This document shows positions 39,679 to 47,649 of a DNA stretch of 64,000 nucleotides, piece after piece (positions within the stretch are counted from its first letter, which is position 1; each line of letters opens with the position of its first letter). The position numbers and the translations under genes were made by a program. Source of the DNA: Kitasatospora humi (GTDB lineage Bacteria > Actinomycetota > Actinomycetes > Streptomycetales > Streptomycetaceae); contig NZ_JAJJPA010000006.1 of assembly GCF_020907985.1 (NCBI RefSeq), positions 62,001 to 126,000 of the forward strand, read 5' to 3'. The notes under the pieces are model-generated. The model saw nothing but the letters and a program-made list of their open reading frames with translations. It was not told the DNA's origin and made no database searches.

Positions 39679-40359
39679 TCAGAGCTCCAAGGCATAGGCC
39701 TCCAGACGATCGGCGAGCTCCACCGGATGCCCGAGCATCGGGCAGTGGTCGCCCGGCATCTCATCGGGTGTGATGCCCAGGCGCTCCCGCACCACCCGGC
39801 GCATGAAGTCGGCGGGCAAGAAGCGGTCGTCGCGCGCCAGCAGGAACCTGGTCGGCACCTCGGGCCAGGCCGCCAGCGGCCAGGGCGCCTGGAACGGCGT
39901 CAGCGACTGCTCCCGCCCGCGGCTCAGCAGCTCGGCGGCCAGCTCCGGCGGCGTGTCGTGCAGGAACAGCGCCGTGGTGTCGTCCGGATCCCGGCCGTCG
40001 CGCTCGTCCTGGGCCAGCCGGGCCGCCGCGTAGCCGGTGTTGGCCCACCACTCCCCCGGCGTCTCGCCCGGCAGCGGCACCTGCGCCTGCAGCATCACCA
40101 GCAGGCGCACCGGCAGCCGGTCGCAGACCAGCGGCGCGGTGAAACCACCGAACGAGTGCGCCACCAGCACCAGTTCACGCCGATCACCGACGGCGCGCAG
40201 CACGGTGTCGGCGTACTCTGGCAGGCCCGCCTCGTCGTCATCACACGGCAGGTCGACGGCCACCACCTCCCGCCCGCGCCGGCGCAGCTCGTCCGCCAGC
40301 AGGTGCCAGCACCAGGGCCCGGCGCCGGCACCGGGGATCAGCACATAGGTCGCCATCAT
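39679..40359 (-). CDS. Alpha/beta hydrolase
   Basis: A 226-residue esterase-like hydrolase of the alpha/beta fold: oxyanion strand YVLIPGAGAGPWCWHLLADEL, nucleophile elbow VAHSFGGFTAPLV (GxSxG variant AHSFGG), acid region TRFLLARDDRFLP and the final histidine in PGDHCPMLGHPVELADRL. It resembles the salicylate-esterase/MES-like branch. Two consecutive ATGs (40359, 40356) exist; the first has AAGGAGG 7 nt upstream. It is divergent from the MFS transporter at 40601, and a paired 19-bp repeat lies between them. The substrate is unknown. Confidence 0.88.
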   Translation of the reverse strand: MMATYVLIPGAGAGPWCWHLLADELRRRGREVVAVDLPCDDDEAGLPEYADTVLRAVGDRRELVLVAHSFGGFTAPLVCDRLPVRLLVMLQAQVPLPGETPGEWWANTGYAAARLAQDERDGRDPDDTTALFLHDTPPELAAELLSRGREQSLTPFQAPWPLAAWPEVPTRFLLARDDRFLPADFMRRVVRERLGITPDEMPGDHCPMLGHPVELADRLEAYALEL

Positions 40360-40404
40360 CAGCCAGCCTCCTTGAGGGATCTGCCGAACTCCTCGGCCGT
40401 CCCG

Positions 40405-40442
40405 ACCGTCCTGGAGGGTCTCCACCGTCTTGGGGGGTCTCC
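40405..40442. repeat. Two adjacent 19-bp direct repeats upstream of hydrolase and MFS genes
   Basis: ACCGTCCTGGAGGGTCTCC (40405-40423) is followed directly by a copy with two changes (40424-40442). Each contains the small palindrome GGAG-GGT-CTCC or a variant. Placement in the divergent promoter region makes a regulator-binding role possible. Confidence 0.55.
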
Positions 40443-40475
40443 CGCTTCGCACCCTAGTCGGCTACTCTGACATCC

Positions 40476-40541
40476 ATGTTCGCCTCCGAACCGCACTGAC
40501 GGGCCGTCATGTCGCTCGCGCCGCCGAGCGGCACACGGTGA
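40476..40541 (+). other. Possible leader micro-ORFs before the MFS gene
   Basis: Two short frames precede the transporter: MFASEPH (40476-40499) and MSLAPPSGTR (40509-40541). The first starts about 8 nt after a -10-like TACTCT (40463-40468), so it could be leaderless. Such leaders can regulate downstream genes by attenuation, but there is no run of a single amino acid that would identify the signal, and chance is a real possibility. Confidence 0.3.
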
Positions 40542-40600
40542 CCTGTCGTGCCCGCGCACGGTCCGCGCCGCGGATCGTGCTGTGTTTTCGGAGAACTCCT

Positions 40601-41785
40601 GTGTCCAGTGCGTCCTATCGTGCTGTCCTCGCGCTGCCCCGTGCGCGCGCCCTCTTCCTCACCGGCCTGCCGGCCCGGCTCTGCTACGGACTGCTGAGCA
40701 TTCCGATGCTGCTCGCGGTGCGGGCCGGCACCGGCTCCTACGCGGCGGCCGGCACCGCGGTGGGCCTGGCCGGGCTGGCCACCGCGCTGCTCGGGCCGCT
40801 CCGGGCCCGGCTGGTCGAACGCCGCCCGGGTGCGCTGCGGCCGCTCGCCGGCGTCTACGCGCTGCTGCTGCTCCTGCTGGCCGCCGTCTGCACCGGACAC
40901 CGGCCGGCCGCGCTGGTGGTGGTCGTCGCGGTGCTGGCCGGCGCCTGCCCGCCGCCGGTCGGACCACTGCTGCGCACTGCCTGGGGCCGACTCGCCGCCG
41001 ACGAGGCGCAGCGGCAGTCGGCGCTCAGCCTCGACACCGCCACCGAGTCGACGGTCTTCGCCCTCGGGCCGGTGCTGGCAGGGGCGTTGGTCACGGTGTC
41101 GTCCGCGCGGACCGTGCTGGTGGTGTGCGCGGTGCTGGCCCTGGTGGGGTTCGGGCTGCTGCCGGGCGCGTTGCGGGCGGTGCCCGGCGGTGTCGAGGTG
41201 AAGCCGAGTGGGCGGCGAACTCCGCTGCGGGTAGCGGGATTCGCGCCGCTGCTGGGCCTGGTGCTGGCCGCGGCGGCGGCCGTCGCCCTGGTGGATGTGG
41301 CGATGCTGGCCGCGTGGGGCACGGTCACCACCGGGGTGCTCACCGCGCTCTTCTCGGTCGGCGGCGTGGTCGGCGGGCTGCTGTACGGACGCCTCGGGCT
41401 GCCCGGTGAGCTGACCCGTCGCCCGCTGCTGCTGGTCGCCGCCACCTCGCCCTGCTACGCGCTCCCCGCTCTGCTGCACTCCGCTCCTGCTGCCGCACTC
41501 GGGCTGCTGCTCGCCGGGGCCGCCACGGACGTCCTGCTGATCACCGCGTACCAGCTGGTCGAGGTGCTGGTCAGCAGCGGTTCCCGGACCGAGGCGGGCG
41601 CCTGGGTCAACACCGCCTTCAACCTGGGCGCCGCCGCCGGCACCTCGCTCGGCGGCCTGCTGGTCGACCGCGCCGGCCCGCTCACCGCCCTGGGTGCGCC
41701 CGCCGCGCTGCTCGTGGTCGCCGTCCTCACCGGCGCCCCGGCCGTGCTGCGGCGTCATGCGGTGAGGCGCGACGCGACGGCCTGA
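40601..41785 (+). CDS. MFS transporter (efflux-like)
   Basis: A 394-residue protein with about 12 hydrophobic segments (ARLCYGLLSIPMLLAV, LAGVYALLLLLLAAVCTGH, ALVVVVAVLAGACPPPVGPLLRTAW, and so on). The RTAWGRLAADEAQRQSALSLDTATES loop and the second-half LLYGRLGLPGELTRRPLLL resemble the cytoplasmic loops of drug-efflux MFS proteins of Streptomyces. The substrate is unknown. GTG start at 40601 with GGAG 6 nt upstream. The leader region holds 19-bp repeats and possible micro-ORFs. It stands apart from the SDR gene downstream. Confidence 0.82.
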   Translation: MSSASYRAVLALPRARALFLTGLPARLCYGLLSIPMLLAVRAGTGSYAAAGTAVGLAGLATALLGPLRARLVERRPGALRPLAGVYALLLLLLAAVCTGHRPAALVVVVAVLAGACPPPVGPLLRTAWGRLAADEAQRQSALSLDTATESTVFALGPVLAGALVTVSSARTVLVVCAVLALVGFGLLPGALRAVPGGVEVKPSGRRTPLRVAGFAPLLGLVLAAAAAVALVDVAMLAAWGTVTTGVLTALFSVGGVVGGLLYGRLGLPGELTRRPLLLVAATSPCYALPALLHSAPAAALGLLLAGAATDVLLITAYQLVEVLVSSGSRTEAGAWVNTAFNLGAAAGTSLGGLLVDRAGPLTALGAPAALLVVAVLTGAPAVLRRHAVRRDATA

Positions 41786-41891
41786 CACTTGCCGGGGCCC
41801 GCCGCGCCGGATGCGGTGCAGCCGCTTCCCGCACCCGACACCCCCGTCCGCTTGACCTTGACGTTGGCGGCAGGCTTGGAGCATCCGTCCC

Positions 41892-42650
41892 ATGAACACG
41901 GACACCATCCCTCGCCGCACCGTCCTCGTCACCGGCGCCGGCACCGGCATCGGCCGCGCCACCGCCCGTGCCTTCGCCGCCGAGGGGGCCCATGTGCTGG
42001 CGGTCGGCCGACGGCCCGAGCCGCTCGCCGAGACCGCCGCCGGACATCCGCGGATCACGCCCCTGGCCGCCGACGTCACGGCAGCCGGTGCACCGGAGCA
42101 CATCGTGCGGGCCGCAGTGGAGTTGGCGGGCGGGCTGGACGTGGTGGTCAACAACGCCGGGATCGTGCGCGGCGCGGCGCTCGGCTCGCTCACTGCTCAA
42201 GTGATCCGGGACCAGGTGGCGACCAACCTGACCGCGCCGATCCTGCTCACCCAAGCCGCCCTTTCCGCATTGGAGTTGGGAGGTGGAGCGGTCATCAACG
42301 TCAGCACCTCGGTCGGCCTGCGGGCCTGGCCGGCCCACAGCTCGGTCTACGCGGCGACCAAGTCCGCACTGGAACTGCTGACCCGCAGCTGGGCGGTGGA
42401 GCTGGCGCCGCGCGGGATCCGGGTGGCCGCGGTCGCCCCGGGTGCCATCGACACCCCGATCGGCGACCACCAGGGGCTGACCGCGGACCAGCAGATGGCG
42501 GTGCGGGCGTGGCAAGTGGCGCACACGCCGCTGCGACGGATCGGGCGGCCTGAGGAGGTCGCATGGGCGATCACCAGGTTGGCTGATCCGCTGGCCTCCT
42601 TCGTCACGGGCGTGGTGCTCCCGGTCGACGGTGGTGCGGTGGTGGCGTGA
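41892..42650 (+). CDS. SDR-family oxidoreductase paired with MerR
   Basis: A 252-residue classical SDR: VTGAGTGIGRATARAFAAEG, AVGRRPEP (Arg after beta-2, NADP(H)-type), NNAGIVRGA, VINVSTSVGLRAW, VYAATKSALELL, and PVDGG near the end. The substrate is unknown. The upstream region has TTGACC (41852-41857) with a possible 19-nt spacer to TGGAGC, the over-long spacing of MerR-controlled promoters, placing the start of transcription close to the ATG. The MerR gene follows 45 nt downstream, so the pair is probably co-transcribed and self-regulated. Confidence 0.9.
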   Translation: MNTDTIPRRTVLVTGAGTGIGRATARAFAAEGAHVLAVGRRPEPLAETAAGHPRITPLAADVTAAGAPEHIVRAAVELAGGLDVVVNNAGIVRGAALGSLTAQVIRDQVATNLTAPILLTQAALSALELGGGAVINVSTSVGLRAWPAHSSVYAATKSALELLTRSWAVELAPRGIRVAAVAPGAIDTPIGDHQGLTADQQMAVRAWQVAHTPLRRIGRPEEVAWAITRLADPLASFVTGVVLPVDGGAVVA

Positions 42651-42695
42651 TAGGCAATGCCCGTCGATGCGGGTGAGCGATGGAGGCGGTGCGGG

Positions 42696-43097
42696 GTGCG
42701 GATCGGCGAGCTGGCGAAGGCGACCGGCACCACGGCGCGCGCCCTGCGCCACTACGAGCAGGCCGGGCTGATCCGCTCCGAGCGAGCCGGCAACGGCTAC
42801 CGCGACTACGACGAGCAGACCGCGATCCGGGTGCGCAACATCCGCCACCTCCTCGACGCCGGACTCACGTTGGAGGACGTGAGTGCCTTCGCCGCTTGTC
42901 TGGACGGTGACTTGGCCGCCGCCACCCCCAGCGACCGCGGCCGTCGGATCGCCCTGGACCGCCTGGCCGTCCTCGACCAGCGCATCGCCCGCCAACTCGC
43001 CGCCCGCAACCGCCTGGCGACGGCCCTGGGCCTGCTCCCCGCCGACGCCGCAGCACCGCCGACCCCCCGGGCGCCGAAGGCTGAGCGCGTGCCGTGA
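42696..43097 (+). CDS. MerR-family transcriptional regulator
   Basis: A 133-residue MerR protein. It has the winged HTH at the N-terminus (RIGELAKATGTTARALRHYEQAGLI, residues 2-27), RNIRHLLDAGLTLEDVSAF, and a C-terminal coiled coil (RIALDRLAVLDQRIARQLAARNRL). There is no cysteine-based metal site, so it likely senses an organic compound or simply dimerises. GTG at 42696 is chosen because the HTH begins at once and GGAGG lies 9 nt upstream; an ATG at 42657 would add 13 residues. It probably activates the SDR gene just upstream. Confidence 0.87.
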   Translation: MRIGELAKATGTTARALRHYEQAGLIRSERAGNGYRDYDEQTAIRVRNIRHLLDAGLTLEDVSAFAACLDGDLAAATPSDRGRRIALDRLAVLDQRIARQLAARNRLATALGLLPADAAAPPTPRAPKAERVP

Positions 43098-43158
43098 CGG
43101 TGTGCAGCATGGAGCCGCCGGACCGGTCCGCCCGAGGACTCCACCTCCGGCGCGGCAG

Positions 43159-43293
43159 TCAGCGCCCGCGTGGCAGCTGTGCGGTGAAGTCGGCCACGAA
43201 GGCGGTGATCAGACGGGCGGAGGCGGTCCGGTCGGCGTCCGGCCAGTCCGCCATCGCCCGTGCGAAGACCTGCTGCCGCCCCCGCGCGGTGGG
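43159..43293 (-). pseudogene. Possible C-terminal remnant of a MarR-family regulator
   Basis: The minus strand encodes QQVFARAMADWPDADRT followed by ARLITAFVADFTAQL and a stop. This matches the typical C-terminal helix of MarR regulators (alternating Leu with a WPxxDR phrase). No N-terminal or HTH part is found, since the DUF6114 gene begins right next to it. Only about 45 codons remain, so the call is tentative. Confidence 0.4.
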
Positions 43294-43317
43294 CTCCGCG
43301 GGGGCGGGCCGGTCGAC

Positions 43318-44019
43318 TCAGGGGGTGCTGGGCCGGGTGCCGCGGCGCAGCAGTCGGCGCCGGGCCGGCTGGTTGGGCAGCCAGCCGAACGCCAGGATGC
43401 TGCCGATCAGGCCGAGCAGCAGGCCGATGAAGAACCCGCCCAGGTTGGACGTGACCCAACTGGCGAGGGTGAGCAGCACCGACAGGACCGAGTAGAACAG
43501 CCGCTGACCAGGACTGAAGATCAGCAGCAGTCCGCACAGGGCCATCACCGACGGCACCAGGAAGCCGGCCAGGCCCTGCATGCCGATGTGGAGGATCACC
43601 GGCAGTGGCATCTTCTCGGTGAAGAGGATCTCGCCCCCACCGAGGAAGACCAGCAGTCCGCCCCAGAACGGGCGGGCGCCGCGCCACTCCTTGAAGGTCC
43701 GCCGCTGCTTGCCCGTCGGCGCGTCGGCCCGGCCGCGCCCGCCCGCGGGGGCGGGGGCGGCGGGGGCGCCGACCGGTGCGGGCCCGTCGGCCGTGCTCGC
43801 GGCAACCGCCGCCCCGCCCGCCGGGGCGGGGTGCGGGACGGTGGCCTCCGATGCCGCGGCGGCCTGCGGGTCCGCACCGGTTCCGCCCGTCGCGGCGGTC
43901 GGCGGCGCCGTGATCGTGGCGGTCTCCTCGGGGCTCCGGGCTTCTCCGGCGCCCGGGAGCGGCTCAGCAGCCCCTTCGGCGGCCGGTTTCGGCTCGGATG
44001 TCGGTGTCTGCTCGGCCAT
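43318..44019 (-). CDS. DUF6114 membrane protein
   Basis: A 233-residue protein. The first 110 residues are a disordered Ala/Pro/Glu-rich cytoplasmic tail. The diagnostic segment RTFKEWRGARPFWGGLLVFLGGGEILFTEK follows, then about four membrane helices (VILHIGMQGLAGFLVPSVMALCGLLLIF, LFYSVLSVLLTLASWV, GGFFIGLLLGLIGSILAFGWL). This is the DUF6114 family of actinobacteria, nearly always next to a DUF6230 gene, as here (4 nt apart). The function is unknown. It is part of a cell-envelope cluster with a TetR regulator and two secreted proteins. Confidence 0.88.
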   Translation of the reverse strand: MAEQTPTSEPKPAAEGAAEPLPGAGEARSPEETATITAPPTAATGGTGADPQAAAASEATVPHPAPAGGAAVAASTADGPAPVGAPAAPAPAGGRGRADAPTGKQRRTFKEWRGARPFWGGLLVFLGGGEILFTEKMPLPVILHIGMQGLAGFLVPSVMALCGLLLIFSPGQRLFYSVLSVLLTLASWVTSNLGGFFIGLLLGLIGSILAFGWLPNQPARRRLLRRGTRPSTP

Positions 44020-44022
44020 CCG

Positions 44023-44673
44023 TCAGCAGCCCGTGTCGCTGAAGCTGAGGTGCAGGTTGGGCAGCTTGAAGGTGGCCGCGGTGGTGGCGTAGTTGTCCTG
44101 CCGCAGGTGGTTGATGGTCACCGTGTCCGCCTGCTGACCGAAGACGCCTTCCGGCCCCTGGACGCCGGCCTTGTCGAAGGTGCTGGCGTCACCGCCGACC
44201 TCGATGTTGTTGAACGAGGCGTCGCCGGAGAGGACGTCGGAGTCAGTGGTGAGGCCGGCGGCGGTCACCGGAGTGCCGTTGTCACCCGCGGTGATCCTCA
44301 GGTTGGTGCCGCCGAGGTTGACGCTCTGGCACAGGTTAGTCAGGGAGGCTGACTTGATCACGGAGACCGCGACGATCACCTGACCGCCGGTGTCACCGGC
44401 GTTCGGGCTGTTGGGGATCATGTTGTCCAGTCCGCCGAACTGCTCGAACCCGTTGCCCTGCAGTTGGTCGGCGGTGACCGTGAAGGCCATGCCGGAAATG
44501 GCGAACTGGGCGCCGATCACGCCCTGCGCGGTCAGCGCCATCAGCACCCCGCCCGCGAGGCAGGCGGGGATTCCCATCAGGGCGGCTCGCTTCAGACGGA
44601 CTCGGCCCCGACCGGCCGGTGCCGGGCCGGCTGGCTCTGCGGACTCGGCGGTTGGCTCGACGGACTCGGCCAT
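44023..44673 (-). CDS. DUF6230 family envelope protein
   Basis: A 216-residue protein: a short cytoplasmic tail, one membrane helix (ALMGIPACLAGGVLMALTAQG, about 38-58), then an external domain (FAISGMAFTVTADQLQGNGFEQF ... GPEGVFGQQADTVTINHLRQ). This is the DUF6230 family, sometimes mislabelled cholesterol esterase in Streptomyces genomes. No esterase motif is visible. It is followed 3 nt later by DUF6114, so the two are co-transcribed and probably form one membrane complex. I start at ATG 44673 with a GGAG site 5 nt upstream; longer starts add no plausible sequence. Confidence 0.87.
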   Translation of the reverse strand: MAESVEPTAESAEPAGPAPAGRGRVRLKRAALMGIPACLAGGVLMALTAQGVIGAQFAISGMAFTVTADQLQGNGFEQFGGLDNMIPNSPNAGDTGGQVIVAVSVIKSASLTNLCQSVNLGGTNLRITAGDNGTPVTAAGLTTDSDVLSGDASFNNIEVGGDASTFDKAGVQGPEGVFGQQADTVTINHLRQDNYATTAATFKLPNLHLSFSDTGC

Positions 44674-44838
44674 GGCTGCTCCAGGGAGTTGGTGAAGGAC
44701 CTGTGATGGACAGTGCGCGTTGCCCTGGCGCGGACAGCGCTCCCACCGGGTGATCAACCACCCTCCCTGGCAGAGGAATTGATGATCGATCAGGCGGCGT
44801 GACAGCTGCCGTGAAGTTACCTCGGGGTAAGCAGAGGG

Positions 44839-45609
44839 TCAAGAGTCCGTGCAGGGCAGCACCGGTCGGCGCCAGCCGACGCCGGCCGCCTGCGCCTTGG
44901 CCACCTGCTCGGCCGCCGCTTCCGGACCGAGGAACGGAGCCAGCGCAGCGAACGACAACGTCGGTAGCAGATCCGGGAGTTCGGATTGCCGACCGGTCGC
45001 GATGTAGCGGTAGACGGCCGAGTAGGCGCCACCGACCACGCTGTCCACCAGTAGCTCTCCCGAGATCCCGAGCGGCACCGCCGGGCAGTCGGAGAACAAC
45101 CTCCTTAGCCGCACCCGCAGTTGCTCCCGTGCCAGCCGGCCCGCCGGCCCCACGGCTTCGATCTCCACCACGGCCATGGTGGCGAACGCGGGCACCTCGG
45201 CGAGGATCGCCAGCATCACCCGCAGCGCGGCGTGCACACCGGCACACCAGTCACACTGGGAGGCGAACGCCTCCTCCATGCGCCGGATCACCACCGCGCA
45301 GCCATGCCGGTGAGCCGCCAGGAACGCCTCCTCCTTGCCGCTGAACTGCTCGTAGAAGACCGGCCTGGTGACCCCGGCCGCCTGGCAGATGTCGCTCACC
45401 CGGGCCCCGGCGTAGCCGCAGGCGGCGACCGTGTGCACCACCCCGTCGAGCAGCCGCTCCCGCTGGGTGGCGGCGACCACCTCGGGCGGCACCCGGCTCG
45501 GTCCGCGCCGGATCGAACGGGCCGGGTCCCGGCCGCTGCGGACTCCTGGAAGGATCAAGTCGCTTGAAATGACCAGTTGTTCAAGATTCTTCCGCAACTT
45601 CCGCCCCAT
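44839..45609 (-). CDS. TetR-family regulator of the envelope cluster
   Basis: A 256-residue TetR protein with HTH at about residues 55-95 (LLDGVVHTVAACGYAGARVSDICQAAGVTRPVFYEQFSGKEEAFLAAH). The HTH begins later than usual because of a basic 45-residue N-terminal extension. The start at ATG 45609 is uncertain (AAGGG touches it), and a shorter protein is possible. It lies upstream of and on the same strand as DUF6230/DUF6114, and divergent from the secreted-protein genes at 45868. It is the likely regulator of the whole cluster. Confidence 0.82.
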   Translation of the reverse strand: MGRKLRKNLEQLVISSDLILPGVRSGRDPARSIRRGPSRVPPEVVAATQRERLLDGVVHTVAACGYAGARVSDICQAAGVTRPVFYEQFSGKEEAFLAAHRHGCAVVIRRMEEAFASQCDWCAGVHAALRVMLAILAEVPAFATMAVVEIEAVGPAGRLAREQLRVRLRRLFSDCPAVPLGISGELLVDSVVGGAYSAVYRYIATGRQSELPDLLPTLSFAALAPFLGPEAAAEQVAKAQAAGVGWRRPVLPCTDS

Positions 45610-45630
45610 CCCTTGACGCTGGCGTGGGTC

Positions 45631-45643
45631 AGGTTTAGAACCT
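45631..45643. promoter_or_regulatory. Candidate TetR operator
   Basis: Palindrome AGGTT-TAG-AACCT in the 258-nt divergent region between the TetR gene and the secreted-protein gene. A second inverted repeat CCGCCA-N6-TGGCGG lies at 45685-45702. Either could be the operator; neither recurs elsewhere in the window. Confidence 0.4.
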
Positions 45644-45867
45644 TCCCAGGTTTCCAATCGAGGCAGGACTTCAACTAGCAAGATCCGCCAGTGAGTTGGC
45701 GGCCCAGGGCCAATGACACAGTATGGCGCAGGAAGTGCCGAAAAGCGGTGGCAGCCGCCGAACCCGATGGCCGAAACCTCTCCCCCGGCTGAGTGGTCGG
45801 ACCCCCGTGGCGCCGGGACGGTCCGACTGCCGCGCCGGCCCACCCGCCGTGCCTGAGGAGCGCTGCC

Positions 45868-46830
45868 ATGCCCCGCACCGAACTGCCGCACTCCGCGCAC
45901 CAGCCCCGCGAACCATATCCGACGCGCCGCCGGCTCGCCGCCGCGGTGGCAGGACTCACGGCCGCCCTGCTGGCCGCCGCCGTCACCCCGGCCGAGGCCG
46001 CGACCCCCGGCGGCATCTACGCCGGCCTGGGCCACTGCCCGCTCACCGCGCCGGCCATGCAGGACCCGAGCGACCTGCAGGTCGGCTGCGTGGTCGCGGT
46101 GACCAATGCCGGCAACTTCACCATCGGCAACACCCTGGTGCCGCTCAACTCGCCGATCACGCTGCAGTTCGGAGCCTACTGGGACAAGTCCGCTCCCCAG
46201 GTCACCTTTCCTGACGGCAGCACCGCCAACCAGTACACCACCGTGGCCCCGACCGGTGCCCCGCTGATGACCGCCCAGCCCGCGCAGATCGCCATTCCCG
46301 GGATCATCAACTTCCTGCCCGGCATCACCAGCATCTTCGCCCAGGTCGAACCGGCGGGCCCGATAACGAACTTCACGCCACTGGCGACCGGTGAGTCGTA
46401 CCCGGTGTTCAAGATGCCGATCAAGCTGCACCTGTCCAACCTGCTCTTCGGCGACGACTGCTACATCGGCTCCGACAGCTCGCCGATCGTGCTCTCCCCG
46501 ACCACCGGCACCACCGCACCGCCGGCCCCGGCCACGCCGATGACCGGCAATCCCGGCACCCTCGGGCTGAACAGCGACCCCAACGGCTACAGCGCCTTCG
46601 AGGCCTCGTTCACCGACGCCAAGCTGGTCGACAACACCTTCAGCGTGCCGGGAGCCAGCGGCTGCGGCCTGGGCGGCAGCCTGGACTGGATCATCGACCT
46701 GGCCATGGGCCTGCCCGCCGGCGCCGGCAAGGGGTCGGTGACCTTCGACCAGACCAACACCTCGCTGGCGCTGGACACCAGCGTCTCCGACTTGACCTCG
46801 GCGCTCAACGCGTCAACCACGGCCCACTGA
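45868..46830 (+). CDS. Secreted envelope protein of the DUF6230 cluster
   Basis: A 320-residue exported protein. Residues 1-47: basic stretch with RRR, hydrophobic core (LAAAVAGLTAALLAAAVTPAEA), likely a Tat or Sec signal. The mature part is beta-rich, with few charges, four cysteines (GHCPLT, VGCVVAV, DDCYIG, SGCGLGG) and a Thr/Pro-rich linker near residue 210. No catalytic motif is visible. Proteins of this kind occur beside DUF6114/DUF6230 genes in Streptomyces and Mycobacterium relatives; I cannot name a function. RBS GAGGAG 9 nt upstream of the ATG. It is followed 67 nt later by a second secreted protein. Confidence 0.75.
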   Translation: MPRTELPHSAHQPREPYPTRRRLAAAVAGLTAALLAAAVTPAEAATPGGIYAGLGHCPLTAPAMQDPSDLQVGCVVAVTNAGNFTIGNTLVPLNSPITLQFGAYWDKSAPQVTFPDGSTANQYTTVAPTGAPLMTAQPAQIAIPGIINFLPGITSIFAQVEPAGPITNFTPLATGESYPVFKMPIKLHLSNLLFGDDCYIGSDSSPIVLSPTTGTTAPPAPATPMTGNPGTLGLNSDPNGYSAFEASFTDAKLVDNTFSVPGASGCGLGGSLDWIIDLAMGLPAGAGKGSVTFDQTNTSLALDTSVSDLTSALNASTTAH

Positions 46831-46897
46831 GGCCACTCCCCCACAGCCAGGAACACCCTGGGAACACCACCCCCACCCAGAAATCGAGGGAACTCTC

Positions 46898-47569
46898 GTG
46901 CGAAACCACCTCGTTGTCGGCGGCGTGGCCCTGGCGGCCGCCGCCCTCACCGCCCTGACCGCGGTGCCCGCCTCGGCCGCCGGCCCGGTACTCACCTACG
47001 GCAGCCTGGGCGGCAGCGCCGTCGCCGTCGGCGACACCATGACCGCCTCGCTGCTCTCCGGCACCAACGCCACGCTCTACTCCACCACCGCGGGCGGCAC
47101 CGGCCTGAAGTGCGCCAGCTCCTCCTTCACCGGCACGGTCAGCAGCAACCCGACCGCGCCCGGCACCGCCTCCGGCTCGCTCACCGGCTTCACCCTCGGC
47201 AGCTGCACCGTGGTCAACACCCCGGGTGTGACCGGCGTGAAGAGCCTGACCCTCACCAACCTGCCGTACAGCGACAGCATGAGCGACGCCGCCGGGCTCC
47301 CCAACACCCTGTCGGCCGGCTCGTCCGGCCCGATCGGCGCCACCGTGGTGCTCAACACCCTGCTGGGCTCCGTGACCTGCACCTACCAGGCGGCCGGCAG
47401 CCTCTCCTCGAACGGCAACAACACCAACTCCACGCTCACCTTCAGCAACCAGCAGTTCAACAAGCTGACCGGCCCGAGCGCCTGCTTCTCGACGGCCTAC
47501 TTCAGCGGCACCTACGGGCCGTTCGTGGACGCCAGCAAGGCCGGCAGCCCGTCGATCTTCGTCAACTGA
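46898..47569 (+). CDS. Small secreted beta-rich protein (second of the pair)
   Basis: A 223-residue secreted protein with a signal peptide (LVVGGVALAAAALTALTAVPASA, residues 4-27). The mature domain is Ser/Thr/Gly-rich, with four cysteines (GLKCASSS, LGSCTVV, VTCTYQ, SACFSTA), suggesting two disulphides, and almost no charged residues, as in surface-coating proteins. GTG start at 46898 with GAGGGA 6-7 nt upstream. It shares the transcription unit with the preceding secreted gene and ends at a strong bidirectional terminator. No family name recognised. Confidence 0.75.
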   Translation: MRNHLVVGGVALAAAALTALTAVPASAAGPVLTYGSLGGSAVAVGDTMTASLLSGTNATLYSTTAGGTGLKCASSSFTGTVSSNPTAPGTASGSLTGFTLGSCTVVNTPGVTGVKSLTLTNLPYSDSMSDAAGLPNTLSAGSSGPIGATVVLNTLLGSVTCTYQAAGSLSSNGNNTNSTLTFSNQQFNKLTGPSACFSTAYFSGTYGPFVDASKAGSPSIFVN

Positions 47570-47595
47570 CGACCCACCTGCGGGTGACCCACTCG

Positions 47596-47639
47596 GCGCC
47601 GCCGTCCCCCCTGCTCTGCGGCCGGGGGGGCGGCGGCGC
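47596..47639. terminator. Bidirectional terminator, 16-bp stem
   Basis: GCGCCGCCGTCCCCCC pairs with GGGGGGGCGGCGGCGC (one wobble) around a 12-nt loop, between convergent genes ending at 47569 and 47650. Confidence 0.88.
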
Positions 47640-47649
47640 GCCGTTGCTC

